The notes under the pieces: generated by a model
What the model was told of the DNA's origin: nothing
What the model saw: only the letters and a program-made list of their open reading frames with translations
Databases searched by the model: none
Shown here: piece by piece, positions 7,831-16,312 of the stretch
How the letters are laid out: each line of letters begins with the position of its first letter
Numbering within the stretch: position 1 is the first letter of the stretch
NCBI RefSeq assembly: GCF_017569225.1
Contig: NZ_CP071868.1
Coordinates: forward strand, 496,001-560,000
From: Pengzhenrongella sicca
GTDB taxonomy: Bacteria; Actinomycetota; Actinomycetes; Actinomycetales; Cellulomonadaceae
Direction: 5' to 3'
DNA length: 64,000 nucleotides
Position numbers and translations under genes: made by a program

Positions 7831-9893
7831 ACCCGAAGCCAGGCAAGAACAAGAACATCGCGGCGCTCGCGGTGCCGGCCGGCGTCGTCGGCATCGTGCT
7901 GCTGCTCGTCGTGCCGATCCCGGCGACGCTGCTGGACCTGCTGATCATCGTCAACATCGTCGGGTCGCTCGTGATCCTGCTGACGAGCATGTACGTCAAG
8001 CGCCCGCTCGACTTCTCGATCTTCCCGTCGCTCCTGCTGGTCGCGACCCTGTTCCGGCTCGGGCTCAACGTCGCCTCGACGCGCCTCGTGCTGCGCGACG
8101 GCTACGCAGGGGAGGTCATCGACGCGTTCGGGCACTTCGTCGTCGGCGGGTCGCTCGTGATCGGCCTCGTCATCTTCATGATCCTCGTGGTCATCCAGTT
8201 CGTCGTGATCACCAACGGCGCGGGCCGGGTGGCCGAGGTCGGCGCCCGGTTCACCCTGGACGCGATGCCCGGCAAGCAGATGGCGATCGACGCCGACCTC
8301 AACTCGGGGCTCATCGACGAGAACACCGCGCGCCAGCGCCGCGCCGACGTCGGCGCCGAGGCGGACTTCTACGGTGCCATGGACGGTGGCTCGAAGTTCG
8401 TCAAGGGCGACGCGATCGCCGGCATCATCATCACGCTGATCAACCTCATCGGTGGCTTCGTGATCGGCATGCTGCAGATGGGCATGTCCGCCGGCGACTC
8501 GCTCAACCACTTCAGCCTGCTGACCATCGGCGACGGCCTCGTCACGCAGATCCCCGCGCTCCTGCTCTCGGTCTCGAGCGGCATCATCGTCACCCGGTCC
8601 ACGGCCGACGGCGACCTCGGCTCGGCCGCGGCCCGTCAGCTCACGCAGTCGAGCCAGGCGCTGCAGATCGCTGGCGTGGCCGCGCTCGGGCTCGCCCTCA
8701 TCCCCGGCCTGCCCAAGCTCTCGTTCGTCGCCATCGGCGGGCTCCTGATCTTCGCGGGTCAGCGCGTCAAGGCCCGCGACGCCGTCGAGGCCGAGGCGGC
8801 GCTCGTCGCGCCGGCCGCCGTCGCGGCGCAGTCGCCCGACAGCCCCGAGTCGCTGATCGAGCAGATGCGCGTGCACGCGCTCGAGATCCTGCTCGCGCCC
8901 GATCTCGTGGACCTCGTGGGCGGCGGCGACGGCGACCTGCTCTCGCGCGTGCGTGGCCTGCGCCGCAAGGTCGCCCTCGACCTCGGTGTGGTGGTCCCGC
9001 CGGTGCGCACCCGGGACAGCGTCGACCTGCCGCGCTCGACGTACGCGGTCCGGATCTCCGGCGTCGAGGTCGGCCGGGGCGAGCTGCCGGTCGGGCGCAT
9101 GCTCGCGCTCGGCGACGCGCTCGATGCGCTGCCCGGGACGTCGGTCAACGAGCCGGTGTTCGGCCTCGCGGGCAAGTGGATCCCGGCCGAGCTACGGCAC
9201 GCCGCCGAGATGAGCGGGGCGACGGTGATCGACCGGGTGTCGGTGCTGATCACGCACCTCGGCTCGATCATCGACCAGAACGCGTCCCGGCTGCTCACCC
9301 GCGAGGACGTCCGGGTGCTGACCGACGGGGTCAAGCTCGTCAACCCCTCGGTCGTGGACGAGCTCATCCCCGGCCTGCTCAGCCTCGGCGAGGTCCAGCG
9401 CGTGCTGCACGGGCTCCTCGACGAGCGGGTGCCGGTCCGCGACCTCGGCCGGATCTACGAGGCCCTCACTCTGCGCGCCAAGGTGAGCACCGACGTCGTC
9501 GGCCTGGTGAACGCGGCCCGCACGGCGCTTGGGCCCGCGCTCGCGGCGCCGTACGGGCACGGCGGCGTGCTGCGCGTCGTCGTGGTCGACCCGACGCTCG
9601 AGCAACAGCTCGTCGAGTCCCTGCGGCCCGCCGAAGGCGGGATGCAGATCATGCTCGACCCGACCCGGGTGGACAACGTGCTTCGATCGGTGAAGTCGTG
9701 CGTCGCCGCGGGGGAGGCTGCGGGCTTCCCGATCGTGCTCACGTGCGCGCCGGCGCTGCGGACCGCGCTGCGCCAGCTCGTGGTGCTCGCAACCACCGAC
9801 CTGCCCGTGCTCTCCTACTCCGAGGTCACCGGCTCGGGCCTGCGCATCGAGACCGTCGGGACGGTGCGCGATGCCAACGCGATTGCTGCTTGA
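7827..9893 (+). CDS. flhA: Flagellar export apparatus protein FlhA
   Basis: FlhA (688 residues from the ATG at 7827) forms the nonameric export ring and receives chaperone-cargo complexes. The N-terminal half has eight predicted membrane helices, and the FHIPEP family signature is clear: RVAEVGARFTLDAMPGKQMA and DADLNSGLIDE at about residues 135-165. The C-terminal cytoplasmic domain (about 350-688) contains the conserved LVNPSVVDELIPGLLSLGEV segment. The start inside the flhB stop gives an ATGA overlap; the longer open frame upstream only shadows flhB. Confidence 0.96.
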   Translation: MNPKPGKNKNIAALAVPAGVVGIVLLLVVPIPATLLDLLIIVNIVGSLVILLTSMYVKRPLDFSIFPSLLLVATLFRLGLNVASTRLVLRDGYAGEVIDAFGHFVVGGSLVIGLVIFMILVVIQFVVITNGAGRVAEVGARFTLDAMPGKQMAIDADLNSGLIDENTARQRRADVGAEADFYGAMDGGSKFVKGDAIAGIIITLINLIGGFVIGMLQMGMSAGDSLNHFSLLTIGDGLVTQIPALLLSVSSGIIVTRSTADGDLGSAAARQLTQSSQALQIAGVAALGLALIPGLPKLSFVAIGGLLIFAGQRVKARDAVEAEAALVAPAAVAAQSPDSPESLIEQMRVHALEILLAPDLVDLVGGGDGDLLSRVRGLRRKVALDLGVVVPPVRTRDSVDLPRSTYAVRISGVEVGRGELPVGRMLALGDALDALPGTSVNEPVFGLAGKWIPAELRHAAEMSGATVIDRVSVLITHLGSIIDQNASRLLTREDVRVLTDGVKLVNPSVVDELIPGLLSLGEVQRVLHGLLDERVPVRDLGRIYEALTLRAKVSTDVVGLVNAARTALGPALAAPYGHGGVLRVVVVDPTLEQQLVESLRPAEGGMQIMLDPTRVDNVLRSVKSCVAAGEAAGFPIVLTCAPALRTALRQLVVLATTDLPVLSYSEVTGSGLRIETVGTVRDANAIAA

Positions 9894-11136
9894 CGGTGCG
9901 GACCTGGCGGGCCTCCTGCACCGGGTGCGGACCGAGATGGGTCCCGGGGCGGTCGTGGTCAAGGCCGAGCGCGTGCGCACCGGCGGCGTCGCCGGGTTCT
10001 TCGCGAAGGAGCACTTCGAGCTGACGGTCGAGGTGCCCGACCGGCGCCCGCGCATCCCGCGGCGCTCGCCCCTGCCGGCGCCGGTGGCGGGCGGGCCGGT
10101 CGGGATCTCCGCGCTGCTCGCGGCCGCGGACGCGGCCGAGGCGCGCGACGCAGGCGGTCCGCCCGCCCCGACGGCCCCCGCCGGGCCGCCCCCCGGCGGG
10201 GCCCCGACCGAGCTGGGCTGGATCGCGGCGACCCCGGTCGAGCCGGCCGCGGACCCCGATGCGGTGCCGCGCCTGTCGACCGACGCGCAGACGTTCGCCT
10301 CCGTGCTCGCGTCGATCGACGACATGGCGGCGGCTCCCGCGCTCGCGCCGGCGGCCTCGGGAGCCGCGCCCGCCGCCCCCGCGTCGCGGCCGCTTCCGGC
10401 GGCCCGGTTCGCCCCCCGCGGCGCCGTCGTCACCCCGGTCCGGCTCGAGCCGATCCACCAGGCGGCCGGCCGCAATGGCGGCGGGGACCGCCGGGGACTG
10501 CTCGCCCTCGGCGTGCCCGCCCACCTGCTCGGCCCCGGCTCGATGGACGAGACCCTGCCCCTGTCTGACCTGCTCGCGCGCCTGGACCGGCCGCCGGGCC
10601 TGCTGCGCACGCCGGGCGCGGTCGTCGCCGTCGTCGGCGACCGCGCCCAGGTGCTCGCCGTGGCCGGCCAGCTCGCCGAGCGCGCCCGCCAGGACCCGCA
10701 CGACGTCGTGCTCGCGGGCGACATGCAGGGCGTGGCCGGCTACCGACGGCGCCTGCTCAGCCCGGCCGCCGCCTCGCGGCACCGCGCACGCGTCGCCGAC
10801 GGCGACCAGGTGAGCATCGTCGCGATCGGGGTGGGCGGGCCGAGCGAGGACTGGCCGGCCGCCGCGGCGCTGCTCGCGGAGCTCGGACCGGACCAGGCCT
10901 GGGCCGTCGTGGACGCGCGCCGCAAACCCGCCGACCTGCGCGCGTGGCTGGCGGCCGTCGGCGGGACCCGCGCGTTCGACGTCATCGCCGCCGCGGCGGT
11001 GCACGAGACGCGGGAGCCCGGGACGGTGCTCGACCTGGGCGCCCCCGTCGGCTGGATCGACGGCCTGCCCGCCACCGCCGTGGTCTGGGCGGCGGTCCTG
11101 AGCGAGCGCCTCGACGTGGGCGCCCGCTGGGACTGA
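9871..11136 (+). CDS. FlhF-like protein lacking a P-loop
   Basis: The gene overlaps flhA by 23 bases and occupies the place of flhF, whose product is an SRP-type GTPase that positions flagella. The first 55 residues match the FlhF N-terminus (VRTEMGPGAVVVKAERVRTGGVAGFFAKEHFEL style). A Pro/Ala-rich linker follows to about residue 195. The C-terminal region has the alternating strand-helix pattern of an NG domain, but where GxxGxGKT is expected (about residues 248-265) it reads VVAVVGDRAQVLAVAG, with no Lys-Thr. It is therefore probably a non-GTPase FlhF relative. A true NTPase role cannot be supported. The 421-residue length is close to FlhF. Confidence 0.7.
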   Translation: MPTRLLLDGADLAGLLHRVRTEMGPGAVVVKAERVRTGGVAGFFAKEHFELTVEVPDRRPRIPRRSPLPAPVAGGPVGISALLAAADAAEARDAGGPPAPTAPAGPPPGGAPTELGWIAATPVEPAADPDAVPRLSTDAQTFASVLASIDDMAAAPALAPAASGAAPAAPASRPLPAARFAPRGAVVTPVRLEPIHQAAGRNGGGDRRGLLALGVPAHLLGPGSMDETLPLSDLLARLDRPPGLLRTPGAVVAVVGDRAQVLAVAGQLAERARQDPHDVVLAGDMQGVAGYRRRLLSPAAASRHRARVADGDQVSIVAIGVGGPSEDWPAAAALLAELGPDQAWAVVDARRKPADLRAWLAAVGGTRAFDVIAAAAVHETREPGTVLDLGAPVGWIDGLPATAVVWAAVLSERLDVGARWD

Positions 11137-11184
11137 TCGGACGCCGTCGACGTGCGGCGCTAGGGGTCACCGCTCGCGACCGGA

Positions 11185-11190
11185 TACGCT
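11185..11190 (+). promoter_or_regulatory. Candidate -10 box of csrA (leaderless)
   Basis: TACGCT stands 7 nt before the csrA ATG, the spacing expected if transcription starts at the start codon. No ribosome binding site is visible between the two. No good -35 box is seen. Confidence 0.45.
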
Positions 11191-11197
11191 CGCCCCC

Positions 11198-11437
11198 ATG
11201 CTGGTGCTGAGCCGTCGCGTGGGCGAGCGACTGATGATCGGTGACGACATCGTCGTCACCATCCTTGAGGTGCGCAGCGACGGGGTCCGGCTGGGCATCG
11301 ATGCCCCGCGGTCGATCGCGGTGAACCGCGCCGAGGTGCTCGAGGCCGTCACGGAGGCGAACGTCGCCGCGACCGCCGCGACTGACGCGGCCGTCGACGC
11401 CCTCCGTCGCCTGCTCCCCCCGCCCCGCACCCCGTAG
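11198..11437 (+). CDS. csrA: Carbon storage regulator CsrA
   Basis: CsrA is a homodimeric RNA-binding protein that blocks translation at GGA motifs; in Gram-positive flagellar systems it controls flagellin together with FliW. The first 60 residues show the full family pattern, MLVLSRRVGERLMIG, VTILEVRSDGVRLGIDAP and IAVNRAEV, including the N-terminal Leu-Ser-Arg-Arg and the conserved Arg near residue 44. The 79-residue length is slightly above the usual 60-75 because of an Ala/Pro tail. It is the last gene of the flagellar block, 61 bases after the FlhF-like gene, and may have its own leaderless start. No fliW is in the window. Confidence 0.94.
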   Translation: MLVLSRRVGERLMIGDDIVVTILEVRSDGVRLGIDAPRSIAVNRAEVLEAVTEANVAATAATDAAVDALRRLLPPPRTP

Positions 11438-11544
11438 CCCCCGCTCGCCCCTTCCGCTCTGCGTTCTGCGTACCTTCGTCCGTTCCGCCGCCCAGCGCGC
11501 TGCGCTCGATGGTTGAACGTGCGCAGAACGGCGTGCGCGTTCTC

Positions 11545-11570
11545 TCATCCATGTCTCCCCGCTGCCGATC
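11545..11570 (+). promoter_or_regulatory. Sigma28-like promoter of cheA
   Basis: TCAT at 11545-11548, exactly 15 bases, then GCCGATC at 11564-11570. Consensus for FliA/WhiG promoters is TAAA-N15-GCCGATAA. The -10 element is 39 bases before the cheA start. The same arrangement occurs before two MCP genes and cheB. Confidence 0.7.
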
Positions 11571-11609
11571 AGACGTGCAGTCAAGGATCGACGCACGCAG
11601 GAGGCAGTC

Positions 11610-14045
11610 ATGGATGACATGGACGACATCGTCAGTGAGTTCTTGGTCGAGAGCTACGAGAACCTCGACCAGCTCGATCAGGACCTGGTGGCGCTGGAGG
11701 TGACGCCCGGCTCTCGCGAGCTGTTGGGCAGCATCTTCCGCACGATCCACACGATCAAGGGCACGAGCGGGTTCCTCGCCTTCGGTCGCCTCGAGCGGGT
11801 CGCCCACGCGGGCGAGAACCTGCTCGTCGAGCTGCGCGAGGGCCGCCGGCTGATGGATCTGCCGACGACAGACGTGCTGCTGCGGATGGTCGACACGGTC
11901 CGCGAGATCCTCGCCTCCATCGAGACCCTGCGCGTCGAGGGCGACGTCGCCGTCGACGGCGTGATCGAGGAGATCCGCGAGGTCCTCGAGAGCCGCGGCA
12001 CGCCGGTCGAGGCGGCCACGACCGGCGAGCTCGACGACATCGAGGCGCTTGAGGTTCTCGACGTGCTTGAGGCGATCAGCGTGATCGACGCGATCGATGT
12101 GATCGACGCGATCGACGTCCTCAACGACATTGACGCCCGATTCGACGGCAGGCCCGACGCCGAGCACGCCCCCGTCGCGCCGGTCGCCGCGGCGTACGTC
12201 GCGGCTGCGGCCCCGGCCCCGGCCCCGAGCGCGCCCGTGGTCCGAGCGAACGCCGCGTTCGTGCCGTCGCCGCGTGCGGGCGCGAGGATCGCCGCTGCCG
12301 GCGCCGAGGAGCCCGCTTCGGACGCCCCCGGACCCCGCACCGCGTCTGACGCCTCCATCCGGGTTGATGTCGACCTGCTGGACGCGCTGATGCGTCAGGT
12401 CGGCGAGCTCGTGCTCTCGCGCAACCAGATCTCCCGGCTCGCCGACGGTGCCGTGGACGGCGAGCTGCTGCGCGCCTCCCAGCGCCTGAGCCTGATCGCG
12501 TCCGAGCTGCAGGAGGGCGTCATGAAGACGCGCATGCAGCCCATCGACCACGTGTGGGCCAAGATGCCCCGCATCGTGCGCGACCTCGCGGCGACGTGCG
12601 GTCGCCAGGTGCGGCTCGACATGGTCGGCGGCGACACCGAGCTCGACCGGACCTTGCTCGAGGCCGTCAAGGACCCGCTCACGCACTTGGTGCGCAACGC
12701 GATCGATCACGGCATCGAGTCGCCCCAGGACCGCGTCGCGGCCGGCAAGCCCGCCCTTGGCGTGCTCACGCTCCGCGCCTACCACGCGGGCGGTCAGGTC
12801 TTCGTCGAGGTCGCCGACGACGGCGCGGGGGTCGACGCCGACCGCGTCGCCGCGAAGGCCGTCGAGCGCGGGCTGCGCACCGAGGCACAGATCGCCGCGA
12901 TGACGGCGGCCGACCTGCTGCAGTTGCTGTTCCTCCCGGGCTTCTCGACGGCGGAGGTCGTCACCAACGTCTCCGGGCGGGGCGTCGGCATGGACGTCGT
13001 CCGCACCAAGATCGAGGCGATCGGCGGCACGGTCGAGGTCGAGTCCACGATCGGTCGCGGCACCGTCTGGCGCCTGCGCATCCCGCTGACGCTTGCGATC
13101 ATGCCCGCGCTGACGGTCGAGTCCGCTGGCCAGCTCTACGCAATCCCGCAGGTCAGCCTCCTGGAGCTCGTCGCGCTCGACGGGCAGAAGGCCGGTACTG
13201 CGATTGAGTACGTGAACTCGGCGCCGGTCTACCGCCTACGCGGGGCCCTGCTCCCGCTCGTCGGCCTGCGCGACGTGCTCGAGTTCGGCCAGGACACCGA
13301 GGCCGCCGCGACCGCCGTCATCGCCGTGCTGCAGTCCGACACCCAGCGGTTCGGACTGATCGTCGACCGCGTGCTGAACACCGAGGAGATCGTCGTCAAG
13401 CCGCTGTCGGCCCGGCTCAAGTCCATCGGCGCCTACACCGGCGCGACCCTTCTCGGGGACGGCCGGGTGTCGCTCATCCTCGACGTGCAGGCCATCGCCC
13501 GGCGCTGCCTGGCTGCCGAGGCCCCCGACGCGGACCGCGCCGCCAAGGCCGCGTCGACGGCGTCGGCACGACCCGTCGAGCAGGTGCTCGTCGCCGGCAT
13601 CGGAGGCGGCCGACGCGTTGCCATCCCGTTGGCCGCGGTCACGCGCCTCGAACGCCTGCGGCGCGACCTGGTCGAGCACGTCGGAGGCCGCGAGGTCGTC
13701 CAGTACCGCGGTGCGATCGTCCCGCTCGTTCGCCTGGATCGCCTGCTAGGCGGCATGAGCGACCTGGCCGGGGACGACCTGCTCGTCGTCGTCTACACGC
13801 GCGGCACCCGCAGCGTCGCGATCGTGGTCGAGGAGATCGTCGACATCGTCGACGACGACGCCGCGCGGCACTCGCAGATCGACGACCTCGGCCTGGTCGG
13901 CTCGACCGTGCTCCAGGATCGGGTCACCGAGCTGCTCGACGTCACCCAGGCCGTCCTGGCCGCCGACCCGACGTTCTTCACCGACGCCGGGGCCGATTCC
14001 GCGGAGCCGGTCCGCTCCGAGCTTGACACTCTCGTGGGGGTTTGA
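11610..14045 (+). CDS. cheA: Chemotaxis histidine kinase CheA with two CheW-like domains
   Basis: CheA autophosphorylates under receptor control and passes phosphate to CheY and CheB. In this 811-residue protein the P1 domain (about 1-110) carries the phosphorylated His47 in HTIKGTSGFL. No P2 domain is recognisable: residues 110-245 are a linker with an Ile/Asp repeat (AIDVIDAIDV) and an Ala/Pro stretch. The P3 dimerisation helices begin near 247 (VDLLDALMRQVGELVLSRNQ), the ATPase domain has HLVRNAIDHG and GRGVGMDVV (about 304-495), and two CheW-like domains follow (about 497-630 and 655-795). Classical CheA has one. AGGAGG precedes the ATG at 11610. cheW follows after 3 bases. Confidence 0.95.
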   Translation: MDDMDDIVSEFLVESYENLDQLDQDLVALEVTPGSRELLGSIFRTIHTIKGTSGFLAFGRLERVAHAGENLLVELREGRRLMDLPTTDVLLRMVDTVREILASIETLRVEGDVAVDGVIEEIREVLESRGTPVEAATTGELDDIEALEVLDVLEAISVIDAIDVIDAIDVLNDIDARFDGRPDAEHAPVAPVAAAYVAAAAPAPAPSAPVVRANAAFVPSPRAGARIAAAGAEEPASDAPGPRTASDASIRVDVDLLDALMRQVGELVLSRNQISRLADGAVDGELLRASQRLSLIASELQEGVMKTRMQPIDHVWAKMPRIVRDLAATCGRQVRLDMVGGDTELDRTLLEAVKDPLTHLVRNAIDHGIESPQDRVAAGKPALGVLTLRAYHAGGQVFVEVADDGAGVDADRVAAKAVERGLRTEAQIAAMTAADLLQLLFLPGFSTAEVVTNVSGRGVGMDVVRTKIEAIGGTVEVESTIGRGTVWRLRIPLTLAIMPALTVESAGQLYAIPQVSLLELVALDGQKAGTAIEYVNSAPVYRLRGALLPLVGLRDVLEFGQDTEAAATAVIAVLQSDTQRFGLIVDRVLNTEEIVVKPLSARLKSIGAYTGATLLGDGRVSLILDVQAIARRCLAAEAPDADRAAKAASTASARPVEQVLVAGIGGGRRVAIPLAAVTRLERLRRDLVEHVGGREVVQYRGAIVPLVRLDRLLGGMSDLAGDDLLVVVYTRGTRSVAIVVEEIVDIVDDDAARHSQIDDLGLVGSTVLQDRVTELLDVTQAVLAADPTFFTDAGADSAEPVRSELDTLVGV

Positions 14046-14048
14046 CAG

Positions 14049-14468
14049 ATGAGCAGGCAGTTCGCGACCTTCACCCTGGCCGGCGCGCGGTACGGCGTCG
14101 ACGTGCTCCGGGTCCAGGAGGCGCTGCGTTTTCAGGCGCGCACTCCCGTCCCGCTCGCCCCGGCCGGCATCGCCGGACTCGTCAACCTGCGCGGCCAGGT
14201 CGTGATGACCGTGGACCTGCGCCCACGCCTGGGCCTCGCGCCGCTCGCGGCCGACTCCGAGCCGATGATGTTCGTCGTTCAGGTCGATGGCGAACCGATC
14301 AGCCTGCTCGTCGACGAGATCGGCGACGTGATCGACGTCGAGGAGAGCCAGTTCGAGACACCTCCGGACACGCTCCCTGCGTCCCTGCGCGATGTCATCC
14401 TCGGCGCCTACAAGCTCGACAAGGGCCTGCTCCTAGCCCTCGACGTCGACAAGGCCACCGCCGCCTGA
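14049..14468 (+). CDS. cheW: Chemotaxis coupling protein CheW
   Basis: CheW links MCP tips to the P5 domain of CheA in signalling arrays. The 139-residue protein is a single CheW domain with the family elements FTLAGARYGVDVLRVQEAL, GIAGLVNLRGQVVMTVDLRPRLGL and VDEIGDVIDV. The NLRG motif, central to kinase coupling, is intact. It lies 3 bases after cheA and is presumably cotranscribed from the same sigma28-type promoter. A hairpin after the gene may end or attenuate the cheA-cheW transcript. Confidence 0.95.
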   Translation: MSRQFATFTLAGARYGVDVLRVQEALRFQARTPVPLAPAGIAGLVNLRGQVVMTVDLRPRLGLAPLAADSEPMMFVVQVDGEPISLLVDEIGDVIDVEESQFETPPDTLPASLRDVILGAYKLDKGLLLALDVDKATAA

Positions 14469-14513
14469 GCTGGCGCGTCTACTACCCGAGCTGCACCAAC
14501 TGCGCTGCATCAC

Positions 14514-14536
14514 CTGGTCCGCGCTCGCGGGACCAG
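14514..14536 (+). terminator. Stem-loop between cheW and first MCP
   Basis: CTGGTCC (14514-14520) pairs with GGACCAG (14530-14536) around a loop that can itself form extra G-C pairs, followed by CCTTT. The T run is short, so this is a weak terminator or attenuator candidate. Confidence 0.4.
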
Positions 14537-14571
14537 CCTTTGCCGAGCACCGACGAGCTACTGGAGACACC

Positions 14572-16218
14572 ATGACTGCGACGACGCCCACCCAGGACGC
14601 CACCTCAGCCCGCCCCGGCGGGCGAGGTCTCGGCTCCTGGATCTCCGACCGATCGATCCGCGCCAAGATCCTGTCTGTGGTGGCCCTGCTCGCCGTCGTG
14701 GCGAGCGGGACCGGCGTGCTCGCCGTGGTGTCGATGCGGGAGATCTCCGCCGACACGAGCACGCTCGCGAGCATCCAGGAGAACATCGGCGTCCCGCTCG
14801 GGCACGTGCACCAGAACCAGCTCAAGTCGCGCATGATCGTCGCGCAGATCGCGGCGGCGGCCGACGACGAGGCGAAGCAGGCGTGGCTGGCCGACCTCGG
14901 CGCGAACGACGAGGAGATCGACGCCGACATCGCCGCGTTCACCGCGGCCATCGGCGCGAACCCCGTGCCCACCTGGGACGCGTTCCTCGACGGCTTCGAC
15001 GCGTGGCGCGCGGCCCGGGACGCCGAGCTGGTGCCCGCGGCACTGTCCGGTGACCTGGTCGAGTACACGCGGGTGCTCAACGACGTCACCGAACCGCTCA
15101 AGGGGGACTACGTCGACAGCCTCGACGCGACAGCGGTGGCGATGACGGAGTACGAGAACGCGATCGCGGTCGAATCTGGTGCCGAGGCCGGGAGCGCGAT
15201 GCGCATCCTCGTCATCGCGCTCGGCATCGCACTGGTGCTCTCGGCCGCGAGTGGCGTCTGGGTCGCCGGCGCGATGCAGCGCCGCGTCCAAGGCGTGCGG
15301 GTCGCCCTGATGGCGATGGCGCGCGGAGACCTGACGGTGCGCGCCGACGTCTCGAGCCGGGACGAGATCGGGCAGATGGCGCGGGAGCTGTCGGTCGCGC
15401 AGGACGCCTTGCGGTCGACGCTCTCGGGCGTCGCGGAGATCGCGCAGACCGTGGCAGCGGCGGCGGAGGAGCTGCAGGCGTCAAACACGCAGGTCGCGGC
15501 CGGCGCAGACGAGACGAGCGTGCAGGCCGGTGTGGTGGCTGCGGCGGCGGAGCAGGTCTCGCGCAACGTGCAGACGGTGGCTGCGGGTGCGGAGCAGATG
15601 GGGGCGTCGATCCGGGAGATCGCGCAGAACGCCAACGAGGCCGCGAAGGTCGCGTCGCAGGCGACCGGGGTCGCGAACGCGACGAACGACACCGTCTCCA
15701 AGCTCGGGATCAGCAGCCAGGAGATCGGGAACGTGGTCAAGGTGATCACGCAGATCGCGGCGCAGACGAACCTGCTGGCGTTGAACGCGACGATCGAGGC
15801 CGCGCGCGCGGGCGAGGCGGGCAAGGGCTTCGCCGTCGTGGCGAGCGAGGTCAAGGAGCTCGCGCAGGAGACAGCCCGCGCGACGGAGGAGATCACCCGC
15901 AGGGTCGAGGCGATCCAGGTGGACACCTCGGGTGCGGTGGTGTCGATCGGGGAGATCTCGGCGATCATCGCGTCGATCAACGACTACCAGCTGACGATCG
16001 CGTCGGCGGTCGAGGAGCAGACGGCGACGACGAACGAGATGTCGCGGTCGGTGACGGAGGCGGCGACGGGGTCGGGGGAGATCGCGGCGAACATCACCGG
16101 GATCGCGACGGCCGCGGCGTCCTCGAGCCAGGTGCTCGGCGAGACGACGGCCGCCGTCGGCGAGCTCGCCCGGTTGTCTGCCGAGCTGCACGAACGGGTC
16201 GGGGCCTTCACCTACTGA
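14572..16218 (+). CDS. Methyl-accepting chemotaxis protein 1
   Basis: A classical transmembrane chemoreceptor of 548 residues. Membrane helices at about 34-54 and 210-232 enclose an all-helical, four-helix-bundle-type sensor domain of unknown ligand (it carries a GVPLGHVHQNQL segment). A HAMP domain (about 233-285) and the coiled-coil signalling domain follow; the hairpin tip with [20 protein letters not shown] contacts CheA and CheW. The protein ends in GAFTY and lacks the NWETF-type CheR tether. GGAG stands 6 bases before the ATG. The signalling half is homologous to the other MCPs nearby but visibly more divergent than copies 3-5. Confidence 0.93.
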   Translation: MTATTPTQDATSARPGGRGLGSWISDRSIRAKILSVVALLAVVASGTGVLAVVSMREISADTSTLASIQENIGVPLGHVHQNQLKSRMIVAQIAAAADDEAKQAWLADLGANDEEIDADIAAFTAAIGANPVPTWDAFLDGFDAWRAARDAELVPAALSGDLVEYTRVLNDVTEPLKGDYVDSLDATAVAMTEYENAIAVESGAEAGSAMRILVIALGIALVLSAASGVWVAGAMQRRVQGVRVALMAMARGDLTVRADVSSRDEIGQMARELSVAQDALRSTLSGVAEIAQTVAAAAEELQASNTQVAAGADETSVQAGVVAAAAEQVSRNVQTVAAGAEQMGASIREIAQNANEAAKVASQATGVANATNDTVSKLGISSQEIGNVVKVITQIAAQTNLLALNATIEAARAGEAGKGFAVVASEVKELAQETARATEEITRRVEAIQVDTSGAVVSIGEISAIIASINDYQLTIASAVEEQTATTNEMSRSVTEAATGSGEIAANITGIATAAASSSQVLGETTAAVGELARLSAELHERVGAFTY

Positions 16219-16236
16219 GCGCGGAACCGCACGAAC

Positions 16237-16268
16237 CCGCGGTCGCCGGCGGGCGCCGGCTACCGCGG
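16237..16268 (+). terminator. Strong stem-loop after first MCP gene
   Basis: Two perfectly paired 7-bp arms are stacked: CCGCGGT (16237-16243) with ACCGCGG (16262-16268), and GCCGGCG (16245-16251) with CGCCGGC (16254-16260), separated by a single C/T mismatch. No T run follows. It lies 19 bases after the stop, as expected for a GC-rich terminator. Confidence 0.6.
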
Positions 16269-16312
16269 GGTACTGAACAGAGCTGTTCACCACGACGACG
16301 ACGGAGTTTGAC

